The notes below the pieces were generated by a model that did no database searches, was not told the DNA's origin, and saw nothing but the letters and a program-made list of their open reading frames with translations. Positions 46,846-57,103 of a stretch of DNA of 64,000 nt are shown here, piece after piece. Within the stretch, counting starts at the first letter, position 1. Every line of letters starts with the position of its first letter. A program made the position numbers and the translations under genes. The stretch spans positions 62,001 through 126,000 of the forward strand of contig RSEE01000009.1 of assembly GCA_003971905.1 (NCBI GenBank), given 5' to 3'. This DNA is from Moniliella sp. 'wahieum' (Eukaryota > Basidiomycota > Moniliellomycetes > Moniliellales > Moniliellaceae).

Positions 46846-47689
46846 GGGAGGACGATGCTGGGGGAGCGGTGGCGAAGCTCTCGCCCGAGTCGGACACGTC
46901 AGAGTGGGCGGATGACGAGGGGGCGCTGCTGCGGGTGTGGCGTCCGACAAGGCAGGTGACGTGGCGGAGGGCGAGTAGTAAGAAGCTGGGCCGCTGGTGC
47001 AGGTGGCGGTGAAGAGGCCATTGCGGAGAGCAGGGATCAGGCGGGAGCGCGACTCGCGGGGGGTGGCCCAGGCTGACAGCGCCGCACACCACCGGCAGAT
47101 GTTCCAGGCGGCAGGGGCAGGGGGGAGGGAGATGGGGGGGATGGATAAGGAAATGACGATGGAGATGGTGACGACGATGGGGATGGGGATGGAGATGGAG
47201 ATGGAGATGGAGATGGAGATGGAGATGGAGATGGAGATGGAGATGGAGATGGGGTGGGATGGGAGGTGCCAGAGGTGGCGTTGGGCCGCAGCACGTCCAG
47301 GTGGTTCCTGCCTGGGCCACATGGGGGCTGGGCTGCTGGGTTGTAAAAGCCACTGCATGCAATGCAATGAGCCACATGCATACGTAAGCAGCGCCACGCC
47401 CCCTTTGGGCCGGTGGCCTCCGTCTGCTGCTTTTGCATCGCCACGCAGCGCACCGCCGATGGGTATCCATGCATTCGCACGCCTCCCGCAAGCACAGCCC
47501 CCGACGCTATGCCAGCCACCTCAGCAGCTCCGCCAGCACCCGCACCAGCAGCCCCACTGGCGCCCACACAGCGCCAGTGCGTGTGTTCCCAGCGCATCTA
47601 GCCCCATTCCCCCCTGGAGAACGCCCACTGCCGTAACGCGTGTCCCGTCCGCTGAGCCATCCCCACTCACGCTGGGTCCCCCAGTCACC
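46846..47689. other. Upstream region of the nucleotidyltransferase gene
   Basis: Contains a possible N-terminal extension of the transferase (46850-47000), a hexanucleotide array at 47191-47250, and no independent gene that I can support. The long open frames here arise from the array and from GC bias. Confidence 0.45.
47191..47250. repeat. Ten tandem GGAGAT hexanucleotides
   Basis: Ten perfect GGAGAT units, with degenerate GGGGAT/GATGGA copies on the left. Being a multiple of three it keeps frames open on both strands (EM/IS dipeptides). It lies about 350 bp upstream of the nucleotidyltransferase start, in the likely promoter or leader. Confidence 0.95.
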
Positions 47690-49500
47690 GACGCTGTCTT
47701 CCTAGAGACGGATTGAAGCGAGTGCACCATCGTTTCCAATGGAGGTCCCACCAGGTTGGGCGTGCTGCACCACACCCCTAGCACAAGGAGCAGCCCCATC
47801 AGCCTCACAGTCCGCCCGTTGCCAGATAACCATCCCGCCATGTGCAGTGCACTGTCCTGGCGCAGGGTTATCCTCTGTTCCACCGCAAGGGGGAGAGATA
47901 CCACCCCGTTTTGTTCAGAGTGAGAAAGCTCTTGTCGACCGGATCGACACACATCCGCATGCTGCCCATCGTCCTCACGTCGCCATGAGTGGTGATACGT
48001 ACCCCCTCCACCGGAAGCGAAAGCATAGGCAAATGCACCTCCTTGTCGGGGATAAATTGCCACTGAAACACAACTTCTTGCGTGTGCGGTGGGAGTGAGA
48101 GAGGGTTAGTTCGACCTTGCCTTCATTGAGGGGGATCGAACTCCGGATCCCCATGGCCGTGAACGTGACATTATCACCGTTAAGGAAAGTGAGAGTAATT
48201 CCGGGCCCATAGGGCGCAGGAAGAGGAAGCTGAAGCTTCAACGTCCCTTTTCCGCGGCGGGAGAAACAAGTAGTTCCACTTCGATGCCCGGGATGACCCA
48301 TTCTGACTTGTCCCCTAATGGGGGAAGGGAACAATTCAGTCCCTCTACAGGAGGTAAGTACTTGGGCTCCGTCCAAGCGCAGCGGTGGCTGTGCATCAAT
48401 GGTCACTGACGGAACAGGGCCCATTCCACACGCCTCCACTTGCGGGAGAGAGAGGCCCATCTGGCCGTTCGGGGCGATCATAGGGAGCAGCTGCATTTCA
48501 CCAACAAGTTGTACCGTCACCTGTTTTGGCGGAGGAAATAGATGCGCCCCGACCACGAGTGGGTCGAGGAGGAGTTCACATCGGTCGCTTTTCACTGATT
48601 GCCCAGGTAAAAAGATGACTTGCCATTTCCTTCAAGACTGTCAACCAGAGTGAGAGCATTGGACCGGTCTCGCTCCATGTGGGAGGAAGAGGAGAGGATG
48701 AGAAGGCTTCTCCCTTCATGTGAGAGGCGTCCGTGCCTTCCTTGGTTTTGAAAGACGAGATATGAAGTATGCGCTCTCCATCACAAGAGAACGAGAGGGC
48801 AGCACTGTATAGGTCAGCATGGAATTGTAGGTAAGACGTCAAAATGGACATACTTAAGACGAGCGGCAGGAGCCATGACCGGCAAGTGCAAGCCACCAAC
48901 CACAAGATCGAGACTGAATGCCACGCGGGACCAAGGCCACATAGTAGGCGGTAAGAGAGACACTTGCATTCGAGCCACCTGCACATGGTCCACTCGAAAC
49001 TGGGGGGCTTCCCAGGCGGGGTCCTAATATGGTCCCCAGTGAACCTGAATGGGGTCAGAACCTGGGGCAAGCACGCCTTGAGCTATTACCCCCCCTTTCG
49101 AGGGGTCGGGCAAAGAAAACGTTCCTCCTCTATATGATCAACTTGTGGGTTGACCTTCATCAGCACTTCGTTCCGGCCTTGGACGAGCGGGTAATCGAAG
49201 AGGATGCAGTGATCGGATCAAAGTGGACACTGCATGGAGGCGTGGAAGATGGAGAAGTAGGGATCGTGCGGTGGGGTGAGAAGATAGGCGATCCGGGCAT
49301 GAAATGTAATATGGAATGTCCTCGTTTTTTTTCCTCTCGTCCTTTGCTCAGGGGGATGTGAAGAAGAAACCGCGTCTGATGTGCAGGTGAGATGGGCTCG
49401 AGAACGCATGTTGGACGACGGGGTGGAAAGGGATTGGGTCCTAGTCGAGAGGGGAGGGAGATGCACCACCTGGGATCACGCATCTTCATTGTCACGTGCG
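47690..49500 (-). CDS. Unrecognised spliced gene, beta-rich protein
   Basis: I do not recognise this gene with certainty. The minus strand carries connected coding-like blocks: VGAHLFPPPKQVTVQLVGEM, NGQMGLSLPQVEACGMGP, SVTIDAQPPLRLDGAQ, an intron 48315-48361 (47 bp, GTACTT to ATTAG), DKSEWVIPGIEVELLV, APYGPGITLTFLNGDNVTFT, then VVFQWQFIPDKEVHLPMLSL and ITTHGDVRTMGSMRMCVDPV. Further upstream near 48900 is SRVAFSLDLVVGGLHLPVMA. The alternation of short hydrophobic strands with T/N-rich turns resembles the DUF3712/Tag1-type lumenal beta domains of fungal vacuolar membrane proteins, but this is only an impression. Ends, further introns and frame breaks are unresolved. Confidence 0.4.
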
Positions 49501-50662
49501 CTGGAATGGACAGGAGAGAAAAAATTCGCCCTCAAAGGAAGCGATGGGCGCAGGCGGAGAGAGAGCAGCACGTAGTCCGCTCGGCGCCAGGAGCGGCAAT
49601 GGACGCGAGACTCTGCTCTTGGGCGCATCTGGCGGCAGGGCCCAAGGAATGAGAGGGAAGATGGGGGCAGGGCGGCGGCCAGAAGGCAGCGCCAATGAAG
49701 AGAAGGTGGGAGATAATGTGCGTCCGGAACTGCGTGTGTGGCGCCTTCGTGGCGACGTCATTCGAGAATTGGCGGCGGCGATGCTGGCGGTGAGGGTGGC
49801 AGTGGCCGCAAACTCTGCTTCGTGCCTGTTTCGCCGACTGGACGAGGGTGATGCATGATGCATGTGCATGGTGGACCCAAGGACCCAAAGCACCCCCCTG
49901 TGCTGTGGTGCTAGCAGCAGTCACGTGACAAGCTGTCGCAGTGACTGTCACCACTCCGACTGCGTTGCTGGGTCCCAGTAGGCTGAGCAGCGCTGAGCCG
50001 CTGAGCCGCCACGTGACTGCATCACACGGGGCGCCACATTTCATTGTTTCATGCGTACACTTCCGAGCTTGCTGCTTTCCGTGCGGTTATATCGATTACC
50101 CATACCCCGGTCCTCCGTCCTGACATGCACACCATACAGGCGGTCGTGCCGCCCCGATCCACGGGAGTGGCTTCAGGACTCGTAGCTGCTCCTCCTAAAT
50201 CCCTTCCAGCTTCCGGAGAACCACAAAAAGATGTATACTCCAATCAAAACTCTTATATATATTCTTTTCTCCCTCTCTCGTCCAACAGTGATTCAAGCTT
50301 CTTGCCTACCCTCTCCATCATCTGCATCATCACTTTCGTCTGGATCAGACCCATATGGTTCCGCATAGTCATCCTGTTGACTGGTCCCTGGTTTATTCTA
50401 GACCCTGTTTTCCCCCTTTGCCTATCCTTTCTCCCATCTCCATCTCCTGTATATATTAGTCTGCGAAGGGTAGAAGCATGTTATGTCTGACGTATTAGTG
50501 TGTCACTCTGTTCACATATCGACGACGTTGATCTCGACAAACCCGACTGAGCCTTTTCTCGACGATAAAGATTGTTGAACGTAGTGTACTATAACAGAGA
50601 CAATATATCCTAACGGAATGTGCTTGTCAGATATCATGTCTGGTCCCTAGGTTATAAGACCT
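49501..50662. other. Gene-poor spacer before the inverted-repeat island
   Basis: Could hold the 5' end of the preceding gene (an open minus-strand frame rich in P, S and R at 49530-49890), but I cannot support a start. Base composition becomes visibly more AT-rich from about 50230 on, which marks the approach to the island. Confidence 0.4.
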
Positions 50663-50988
50663 GTTGTAATATAGGAATGGCTGACCAATGAATATTGAAT
50701 TGCTCTCTCTCTTACTAAGAAACAGTGAGACACATGGTAAGGAAGATGAGACCTGAGATGCCTATATCACGGCTTGCATGCAACACCGACATGGATGGAG
50801 GCATGTGTATCTCAAGGCGCAGATAGGTACAGTTTCTCCCAAATTACTCTATTGCGCTGCACTGTGGACGCAAGACGCATCAACGCCGACGCATTATTAA
50901 AACATTTTTGTATCCTATGGAGGCATTCGGCCACCCTCCAAAACAAGCTCCGGATATAACTCTTTCCCGACCTTCGTGGTCCCCAAAT
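50663..50988 (+). repeat. Left copy of a dispersed inverted repeat
   Basis: Starts TGTTGTAATA and ends TTCGTGGTCCCCAAA. It shares long near-identical blocks with the reverse complement of 57104-57627, for example GATGAGACCTGAGATGCC, ATGTGTATCTCAAGGCGCAG, ATAGGTACAGTTTCTCCCAA and CAAGCTCCGGATATAACTCT. Differences are scattered substitutions and small gaps, so the two copies are old. Confidence 0.85.
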
Positions 50989-52380
50989 CCAAGCTTATTA
51001 TGGTGCCCGCTCCTCTGTAGGTCTCCTCGACGGGCAACACTAGAAAGAGGGAATACTGGCAAAATGTCAAAACTCAATACAGCGTTTTCGTATCTCTCTC
51101 TTCCGAGAAGAGAGTTAGTCCGTGGGGGGTGGTTAAGGACTAATCCCAATAAAGATCCACTGCCACACTTGTGATCGTGGCCTGCTTCGTGGTGGGACAT
51201 CGGCTTCAGCCTTTTTTGAAAGAGGGTGTTGATAATCCGCGCAAGGCATACTACCCGTGTGTGGTCATCAGGTTGACGGTGAAGAATGAGGTATGAAGTG
51301 GAGTGTTTCCAACCTCTGTCTCTGCTTGTAACAGTCGGGGCTAGACAAGGGAGACCAAGGTCTTGTCAGAGACAGGGGGGATGGCAAGATAGTCCGTGGG
51401 AGGAACAGAAGGCATCGGAGAACAGAGGCAAAGGGGACAGAGAAGAACAAGATACACGGGATGCAGATGTGGATATCGGAGCGAGCTTAGTCATTCGGTG
51501 ACACTGCTCCTCTTCAGTGATAAGAGCTGCACTCAGGTTCGGGTTATCGGTTACCGGGCAAGAGAGGTTTTGATGCGCGAGAGTCGCTGTATGATCCTTT
51601 TGTAGATGAGTGTGCAACAGAGATTCACGAATACTAATAAGCACCTCTCTTTCTACGTTACGGTCCGTGGCTTGTGTGGGTCGCGTGTGTTGAACAAAAG
51701 AATCCGTTTCTACGTGTTGAGCAAAGGACGAAGATAGGGTGTGATGAAGGAGGAGATTGGGGAAGTGGTTCTGGTGAGAGTACAGAGGAGGCTATGAGAA
51801 GAAGGGTAGGTCCACGGGCGCTGGTGAAAATTAATATTTTGCTTAGATGACCACATCACCCAAAATGAGTAAATTTTTACGAATATTACCTTGGCACTTT
51901 GGCCACATGAGGTTAAGCGCTTTGGCCCAAGAGATCAAGCGCTTTGGCCACATGAGATCAAGCGCTTTGACCACATGAGATCAAGCGCTTTGGCCACATG
52001 CGTTCAATGGCTTTGGCCACATGCGCTCAAGCGCTTAGCCCAAATGCGCCCAAACGCTTAGCTGTTGATTGGATGCGTGCTTGTAGGCTTTCTAACCGGC
52101 TGGTTGGATGGGGCTGGCATCGATCCAGAACTACTAGATTTATAGGCAGGGTAGGTATTTTTTAGGTGTAGAATGCATTCGAAGATCGCTGGGAAGCGAT
52201 GACACGGCAACCACTGTTAGGTGTGACGTCAGACGGAAGCACCACAACGTAGTAGAGCAGCGAGCGGTTCAAAAAGTGGCAGGTTAGTGTGAGGGGAGTG
52301 TGCACTAGGGAGACGCTGGCCAAGTCAGCAGCAGCATAGGGTTAGCGAGAGACACAGAAAATGTGCGACGGACTCACGGG
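50989..52380. other. Gene-free AT-richer stretch inside the island
   Basis: Apart from the tandem repeat at 51897-52056 I see no gene. Open frames are below 95 codons with no recognisable character. Composition differs from the GC-rich flanking genome. Confidence 0.5.
51897..52056. repeat. 23-bp tandem repeat, seven copies
   Basis: Unit CTTTGGCCACATGAGATCAA plus GCG. Copies start at 51897, 51920 (22 bp), 51942, 51965, 51988, 52011 and 52034, and the outer ones are more diverged. The left flank is AT-rich (AAATTTTTACGAATATTACC near 51871). It is non-coding as far as I can see. Confidence 0.92.
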
Positions 52381-53225
52381 TCAGGCGATGAAGACGGCCA
52401 GTAGCGAGGGCAAGCGGGATGAAGTCGGAATGTACACTGATAGGGCGAACAAGGTTAGGAACAGCGTTGGCATATAACAGAAGGGACTTACGACCGCGAA
52501 ACAGGTCAGGTGAGTTGAGGCGAGCAAGGCGAGATGAACCAACCGTGGGATTCCGTGCATGCAGCAGCTGGGCAGACAGTGTCAGTGGGCAGGATATAAC
52601 TTCAAGCGCGAAGTACGGGGGACGTACGATAGCAAAAGGCAGACCAGCCAAGCGAGAGAACCACAGTCGAGTCAAAAAGTGAGAAGACGGACAAGGGTGG
52701 GCCGAAGGCGAGCGAAACGGTGCATGCACGTCACGCATGCGACCCACAAGGTCAGCAGAAGTGAGGGGAATGCGGAGGAAGCGGGCACGTACGATGACAC
52801 TGCGGACCAGAGGTGAAACGAGGGCAAGATGACCCGCGAGGGGGAGTCTGTGTAGGCGGGGTCAGCAACAGAGCTCTGGCGGGCAAAAGAACACGTACGA
52901 CAAAAGCAATGCAGACAGTGAGAGGGGGACGGGGCGAGAGGCAGAGGGGGCGTCCAACAGCGATACTGACGAGGCGAGGAGGACGGAGTGTGGCGGGAGA
53001 GGTGCAAGCAGCAACGATGGTGATATTGATGGCCAGGGGAAGAAGATGGTGCTTTTGCGCCGTGGCACAGAGCACTCTGCGATGTGTTGGCTGCAGAGAT
53101 GGGATACTGGTTGCTACGGGCGCAATGAGAGGGGCGGTGGTGAAGAGACAGGATGCAACCACAGAGGAGCAGGAGGTTAAAAGGAGGCGCGCGTGTGGCG
53201 CAGCCAATCTGTGCGCACAGGCCAA
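52381..53225 (-). CDS. Compact multi-intron locus, product unknown
   Basis: I do not recognise the product. At least three textbook short introns are readable on the minus strand: 52848-52898 (51 bp, GTACGT, GCTGAC, ACACAG), 52568-52627 (60 bp, GTACGT, CACTGAC, CCCAG) and 52437-52491 (55 bp, GTAAGT, CCTAAC, ATCAG). Another GTACGT at 52790-52795 has no acceptor that I can find. Exons encode LTRLWFSRLAGLPFAI, then LLHARNPTVGSSRLARLNSP, and an end that would stop at 52381. An upstream segment (PLAINITIVAACTSPATLRP, LVSIAVGRPLCLSPRPPLTV) looks hydrophobic. Frames between exons do not all agree, so a spliced non-coding RNA or a decayed gene is possible. Confidence 0.4.
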
Positions 53226-53944
53226 TCTGGGCCACGCCAGGGGCCTAGGTAAGCTATAGTATATATGTCTAACGCCTCAACACTAGCGGCCCCCTGCAGC
53301 AGTGTTCGAGGGTCTAATCATCTCAATCAAGAGCGCCATTTTGACTTTGCCTATTTGCGACTTGCTGTGGTACTAGTTGTCTGTTTCGACGGTGACTGGC
53401 TTCATCGAACGCGGCGCACTTGCGGCCTCTCTAGCCCCGAGACTCCAAGGGCTCCCCGAAGGTTGCTGATGCGCGCGTAAGTCAACGACTAGTAGCCTTG
53501 TCCAGTAGCCCTCGTCCTGCTTCCTACCACCAACGCCTATCTCTCGCCCGCAATCGATCGCCTACGCTACTGTCCCAAACGCTTCAGCATCCATTGCGGT
53601 CTCCATAACCGGGTGAATCGCTATACAGGTCACGATTATCCTCACTTGAGCTTTACTAGTGACTAGTGACCTATGGTGTTACATCAAGTGTTACGTCAAG
53701 CTTCAAGTGAATGGGCACCACATGACTTTTTACAAGCTGGGGCGAAGCCCCAGCTGCCCGGGCCGTAGGCCCGGTGGTCGCCTTGTGACTTGTTATGTTC
53801 AACGTTCACGCAAGATGCACCAAAGTGCTTGCGATATACGGTGAGACGAACCGCATCAGTATGGTCTGTGTGTTTCGACCAGGGGCTATCGTCCCTGATC
53901 GAGGTGAAGGAGCTCCGGTGTTGTAACCATTCCATTTAGCTTTT
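53226..53944. other. Spacer with double-hairpin element
   Basis: No gene seen. It contains a GTTACGTCAAGCTTCAAGTG tract near 53689, the paired hairpins at 53735-53774, and several ACTAGT/CTAGTGACTAG short palindromes near 53650. Confidence 0.5.
53735..53774. repeat. Double-hairpin element
   Basis: Hairpin 1 (53735-53755) is AGCTGGGGC, loop GAA, GCCCCAGCT: a perfect 9-bp stem. Two bases later, hairpin 2 (53758-53774) is CCGGGCC, loop GTA, GGCCCGG: a perfect 7-bp stem. Two adjacent perfect GC-rich stems with 3-nt loops resemble double-hairpin elements known from some fungal and algal organelle genomes. Confidence 0.9.
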
Positions 53945-54268
53945 GTGTTGGCTTTGTCCATGATCTCCGCAGCCCTAAGGTATATAGCCTCTGTTGCTCT
54001 TTCATGCTCCCTTGCATTAGGCGTGTCGTTGGCTGGCGTATTCGACCATCATACTGCCAACACTATAGTGCTACCGCATCACCCATCAGGGTGGCCATCT
54101 GGACTGCTCCACTCTCATCTTCAGATAGGGGATCACGAATGTAATACGCCTTGGAAGAGCATCAACGAAGCGGGAGAGCGTGCGTCTCTGGGAGAGGGGG
54201 CAAGTTTTAAGTTAGAGGGGACAAGGGTTAAGGTTAGAGAGGGCCGCGATCGTCTGCCGGACCTGTGA
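53945..54268 (+). CDS. Possible small secreted protein
   Basis: A 107-codon frame. After the second ATG (53960) come a short basic start and a hydrophobic core (YIASVALSCSLALGVSLAG) like a signal peptide. The remainder is hydrophilic and ends KVREGRDRLPDL. It has two cysteines, one within the hydrophobic core. No family is recognised. It lies about 450 bp upstream of the KDZ-like gene on the same strand and could instead be leader sequence of that gene. Weak call. Confidence 0.25.
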   Translation: MLALSMISAALRYIASVALSCSLALGVSLAGVFDHHTANTIVLPHHPSGWPSGLLHSHLQIGDHECNTPWKSINEAGERASLGEGASFKLEGTRVKVREGRDRLPDL

Positions 54269-54723
54269 CAAAAAAAGCACCCAGCAATCCATATCATATG
54301 TACAACCCATCTCGCCCATAATTTTACCAAGTCGCCACCGCCATGTTTCGACGTCGGCTCACCAAAATGCCGACCGATGGAACGAGCCGCACGCGTGCAC
54401 AATAGGACAGACGCATCTGCTGTACCTTTTCCCGCGGCCTGGTTCACCATGAAGCAGGACGAGAGGTTGCTGTACCAGTTCCCTGCTTGCCCAGTTCGAC
54501 CGATGTCCGGTTTCATGCACTCAAGCACACGAAGGTGCGCAGGTACAGCCAAAACGTGGTGCTGGGTGCGAGGATGGGGGCCAATCACGCCATTGACGAG
54601 GTGGCCGAAGATGCGAGCATGCCCCAGCCACCTGACGCATGCTCGCCTTCCCCTGTGCTTCCCGTGCCTCCTCGCCTGTAGACACTACCATGGCCGAGGA
54701 CGACTTATGCCAGACGTAGCCCA

Positions 54724-56477
54724 GTGTTTCCTTTGGACCACCCTCAAGAGCCCACGGGCGTGTCCTTTGCCGCCCGCGGGCGCATGACAACCCGCTCGGC
54801 GCCCCGAATGAGCGTGTCGAGCAAATCCGCAACCAAGAGACTGATATTCATCAGCGATCTCAACACGGAGGGTATCCCTGGCGCAGAGGGCACCAATATC
54901 CGAGCTAGGGGTTTGTTGGCTAACCTAAAGACTGGGGTTGGGAAGGATGTGCGCTCTATGCTTGTGGCTCTCCCATTCGCGGCACTCCCCATCCTCGAGA
55001 CCGGAAAAAAGAGGCCAACGATGAGAAGGAGTTCACGTTTCCGGTTCCGCTTTATGACGCTATCGTCGCGGCAGCCGACCTGCATGGTTTGCTTTCCAGG
55101 ACATGGTACCCGGCTGCCGGGCAGGCCAGGGCGCAGTTCATGGTACGTCCCACAGCCTTGGTTGATATACGGGTTTAGACGCTGACATGCCTGTTATGGC
55201 TGGAATAGTACCGGGCGACCCAGACTGCATACCGACTGATCGAACGCCTTTCGAGACTCGGCCCCGACAGCGCCATGGTCGCGACGCGACCGAAGCTCCA
55301 TCTCCTCCTGGCGCATACGTCTGATGCGCTCAAATTGTTCGGCCCTCTCCAGAACACGGACTCTGCCAGATTCGAGGGTCGCGTGAAGCACATCCGTGCG
55401 TCCGTTGCCCATTGCAACTTCCAGAACCTCCCGCGTGACACCTTGTACAACGTCATGGTCGCAGAGAAGATTCTGCACCACTCTTCACCGGGGTACGATG
55501 TGTCTAGTGACGGCTCGGTGGTGGATCGGCCTGGGGCTCCTCCCGGGGTGCTGGAGCAAGGGAAGGAAGAGCCCGACTACAACTCTGATGGCATGGGTTA
55601 GTGCTGGCCCCAGCCAAGAACCAATCCTCGGTGGGTTGCAACAACCTCACCGACGAGGAGCTGGGTCGTTTCCAGTTGGCGGACCGTGTCAAGGTGCGGG
55701 CGCAGTACCTGGTGGGCAAGGCGGCTGTTATCGCTACAGGGGAGATGATCCGTGTGGGGATGAACGTGACGATCGGCCAGAAGTCGGCCGAGTACAGCGC
55801 GTCCGCCGACTTTGTTATTGGCAAAATCCTCCGGATTGGGCGCGATCCGTTGGATGAGAAGGCTGCCTGGGTCGGGTACAGGCCGTACATCATCACGGGT
55901 AGCACGCATCGCTCAGGCTGCCGCATTGTCCGCGAACTCGATGATGGTGATGCTCCTGAAGAGTTTGCCCTATTGACGGTGAGCACCGATGAGTGCTGAA
56001 TCCTCCGGCTGCGTGACGATTGCTCATCAAGTACTGACACTGGGACATTCACCACAGGATGTTGGCAGCGAGGCGCCTCTCCAGCACGCCTGCACCAAGA
56101 AGTGCATGATAGAGCAGGACGGCCAGAAAGTACTGGTGCACAACTACGAGAAGGACCCGATCTCGGGGGAGAACGAGGCGATTGAGTACTTCATCCCGGC
56201 GGCGTCTCATTTTAAAGCCAAGAACGGGAAGCGGCTGGTATTGAACGAATACGCTATGCGAAGTCCACCACACCACAAGCCGCACATGGACTTGAGGATC
56301 AGCTGGAAGTCCCCCAAACTGAGCGCCAACGCGCTGAGCAAAGACGTGGCCCAGAGGATTGCAACGAACGGTGCCATGCACCTGTGGGACAAGCGCGCCA
56401 AGAAGAAAGCACCTGCCGTGGCTGCTGTCGGAGGAGGGGGCAAGAGCGACGACTCTTCGGACAGTGACAGTGATTGA
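54724..56477 (+). CDS. KDZ transposase-like C-terminal region (truncated or domesticated)
   Basis: About 535 aa after splicing. The order of landmarks matches the C-terminal half of fungal KDZ transposases: KRLIFISDLNTEGIPG, LVALPFAALP preceded by VGKDVRSM, ATRPKLHLLLAH..FGPL, RFEGRVKHIRASVAHCNFQN followed by LPRDT, then a beta-rich part (LADRVKVRAQYLVGKAAVIA, FVIGKILRIGRDP) and EAPLQHACTKKC..LVLNEYAM near the end. Introns: 55143-55208 (GTACGT, GCTGAC, ATAG) and 55979-56057 (GTGAGC, TACTGAC, CACAG). Frame breaks lie near 55010 (A6 for A7) and 55600. The tail is acidic-serine (DDSSDSDSD), stop 56475-56477. The catalytic N-terminal part is not seen, so this is either a 5'-truncated element or a host gene made from one. 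The family call is from memory of the pattern. Confidence 0.55.
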
Positions 56478-57103
56478 TGCGAGAACCAAATGGACATGCA
56501 TTGCGCGATGAGGATGAGTATAGGTTTGGTGGCAGTCGTCAGTCATCAGTAGCCAGGCCACAGGGTGGTGCGCATCCCGGACCCATCAGCCGGAACCTCT
56601 CGAGACGTGAGATCTGAGATGGGGCCATGGGCGGCGCTTTGATATGATGCGAAGCTTCTTTTGCCGGCGAACGAGCCAGGTGACGGATAACTGTCATGCG
56701 TCCCATGCGCAGGGGCATGCCGAAGGGGCGGTTATGGAGTAAGAGGCCAGACGGTGAGGCGTGGGTTGCAGCCCCAAATGCCTGTCGCCACAAGCGTCGG
56801 GTTTCTGCCACCGGCCTCTTCAGCCCCACTCCGCTTATCCAGCCCATCTACCCATTTTCCAATCCCGCCATGACCCATGTTTCAATTTTTCACACCCGCC
56901 CGTGTCCTTGTGTAGCCCTGGGTACTAGGGAACACAGAAGGAACGTTAGGGCGGAGAAGAAGGGGAGCGATGCCAAACACGCAGAATGACATGTGATTGG
57001 GGCATTGTCCTAACAGTAGAGTGTACGTGGCCATCGACACAAAACAGCGCACAAATTCCTTAAGAAAAGTGATGCGTGTTCCACGTTGAGACGTTCAGGG
57101 GGG
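56478..57103. other. Gene-free stretch after the KDZ-like gene
   Basis: No gene seen. Presumably 3' flank of the KDZ-like gene up to the right inverted repeat. Confidence 0.5.

Noticed and set aside
46201-47397. Full-length use of the nucleotidyltransferase frame including an ISISIS run
   Set aside because: The I/S run is the GGAGAT array read in reverse. The region upstream of about 47000 does not look like protein, so I start the gene at 46845.
48110-48160. tRNA-like GTTCGATCCCC on the minus strand
   Set aside because: No matching acceptor, anticodon or D arm. The sequence sits within a coding-like block.
51035-51043. GGCAACA as the end of an LTR starting at 50663
   Set aside because: The right copy does not continue to a matching end and no 5-bp duplication fits, so a solo LTR is not supported.
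52848-53225. snoRNA host gene
   Set aside because: Introns of 51-60 bp are too short for box C/D or H/ACA RNAs, and I see no C and D box pair inside them.
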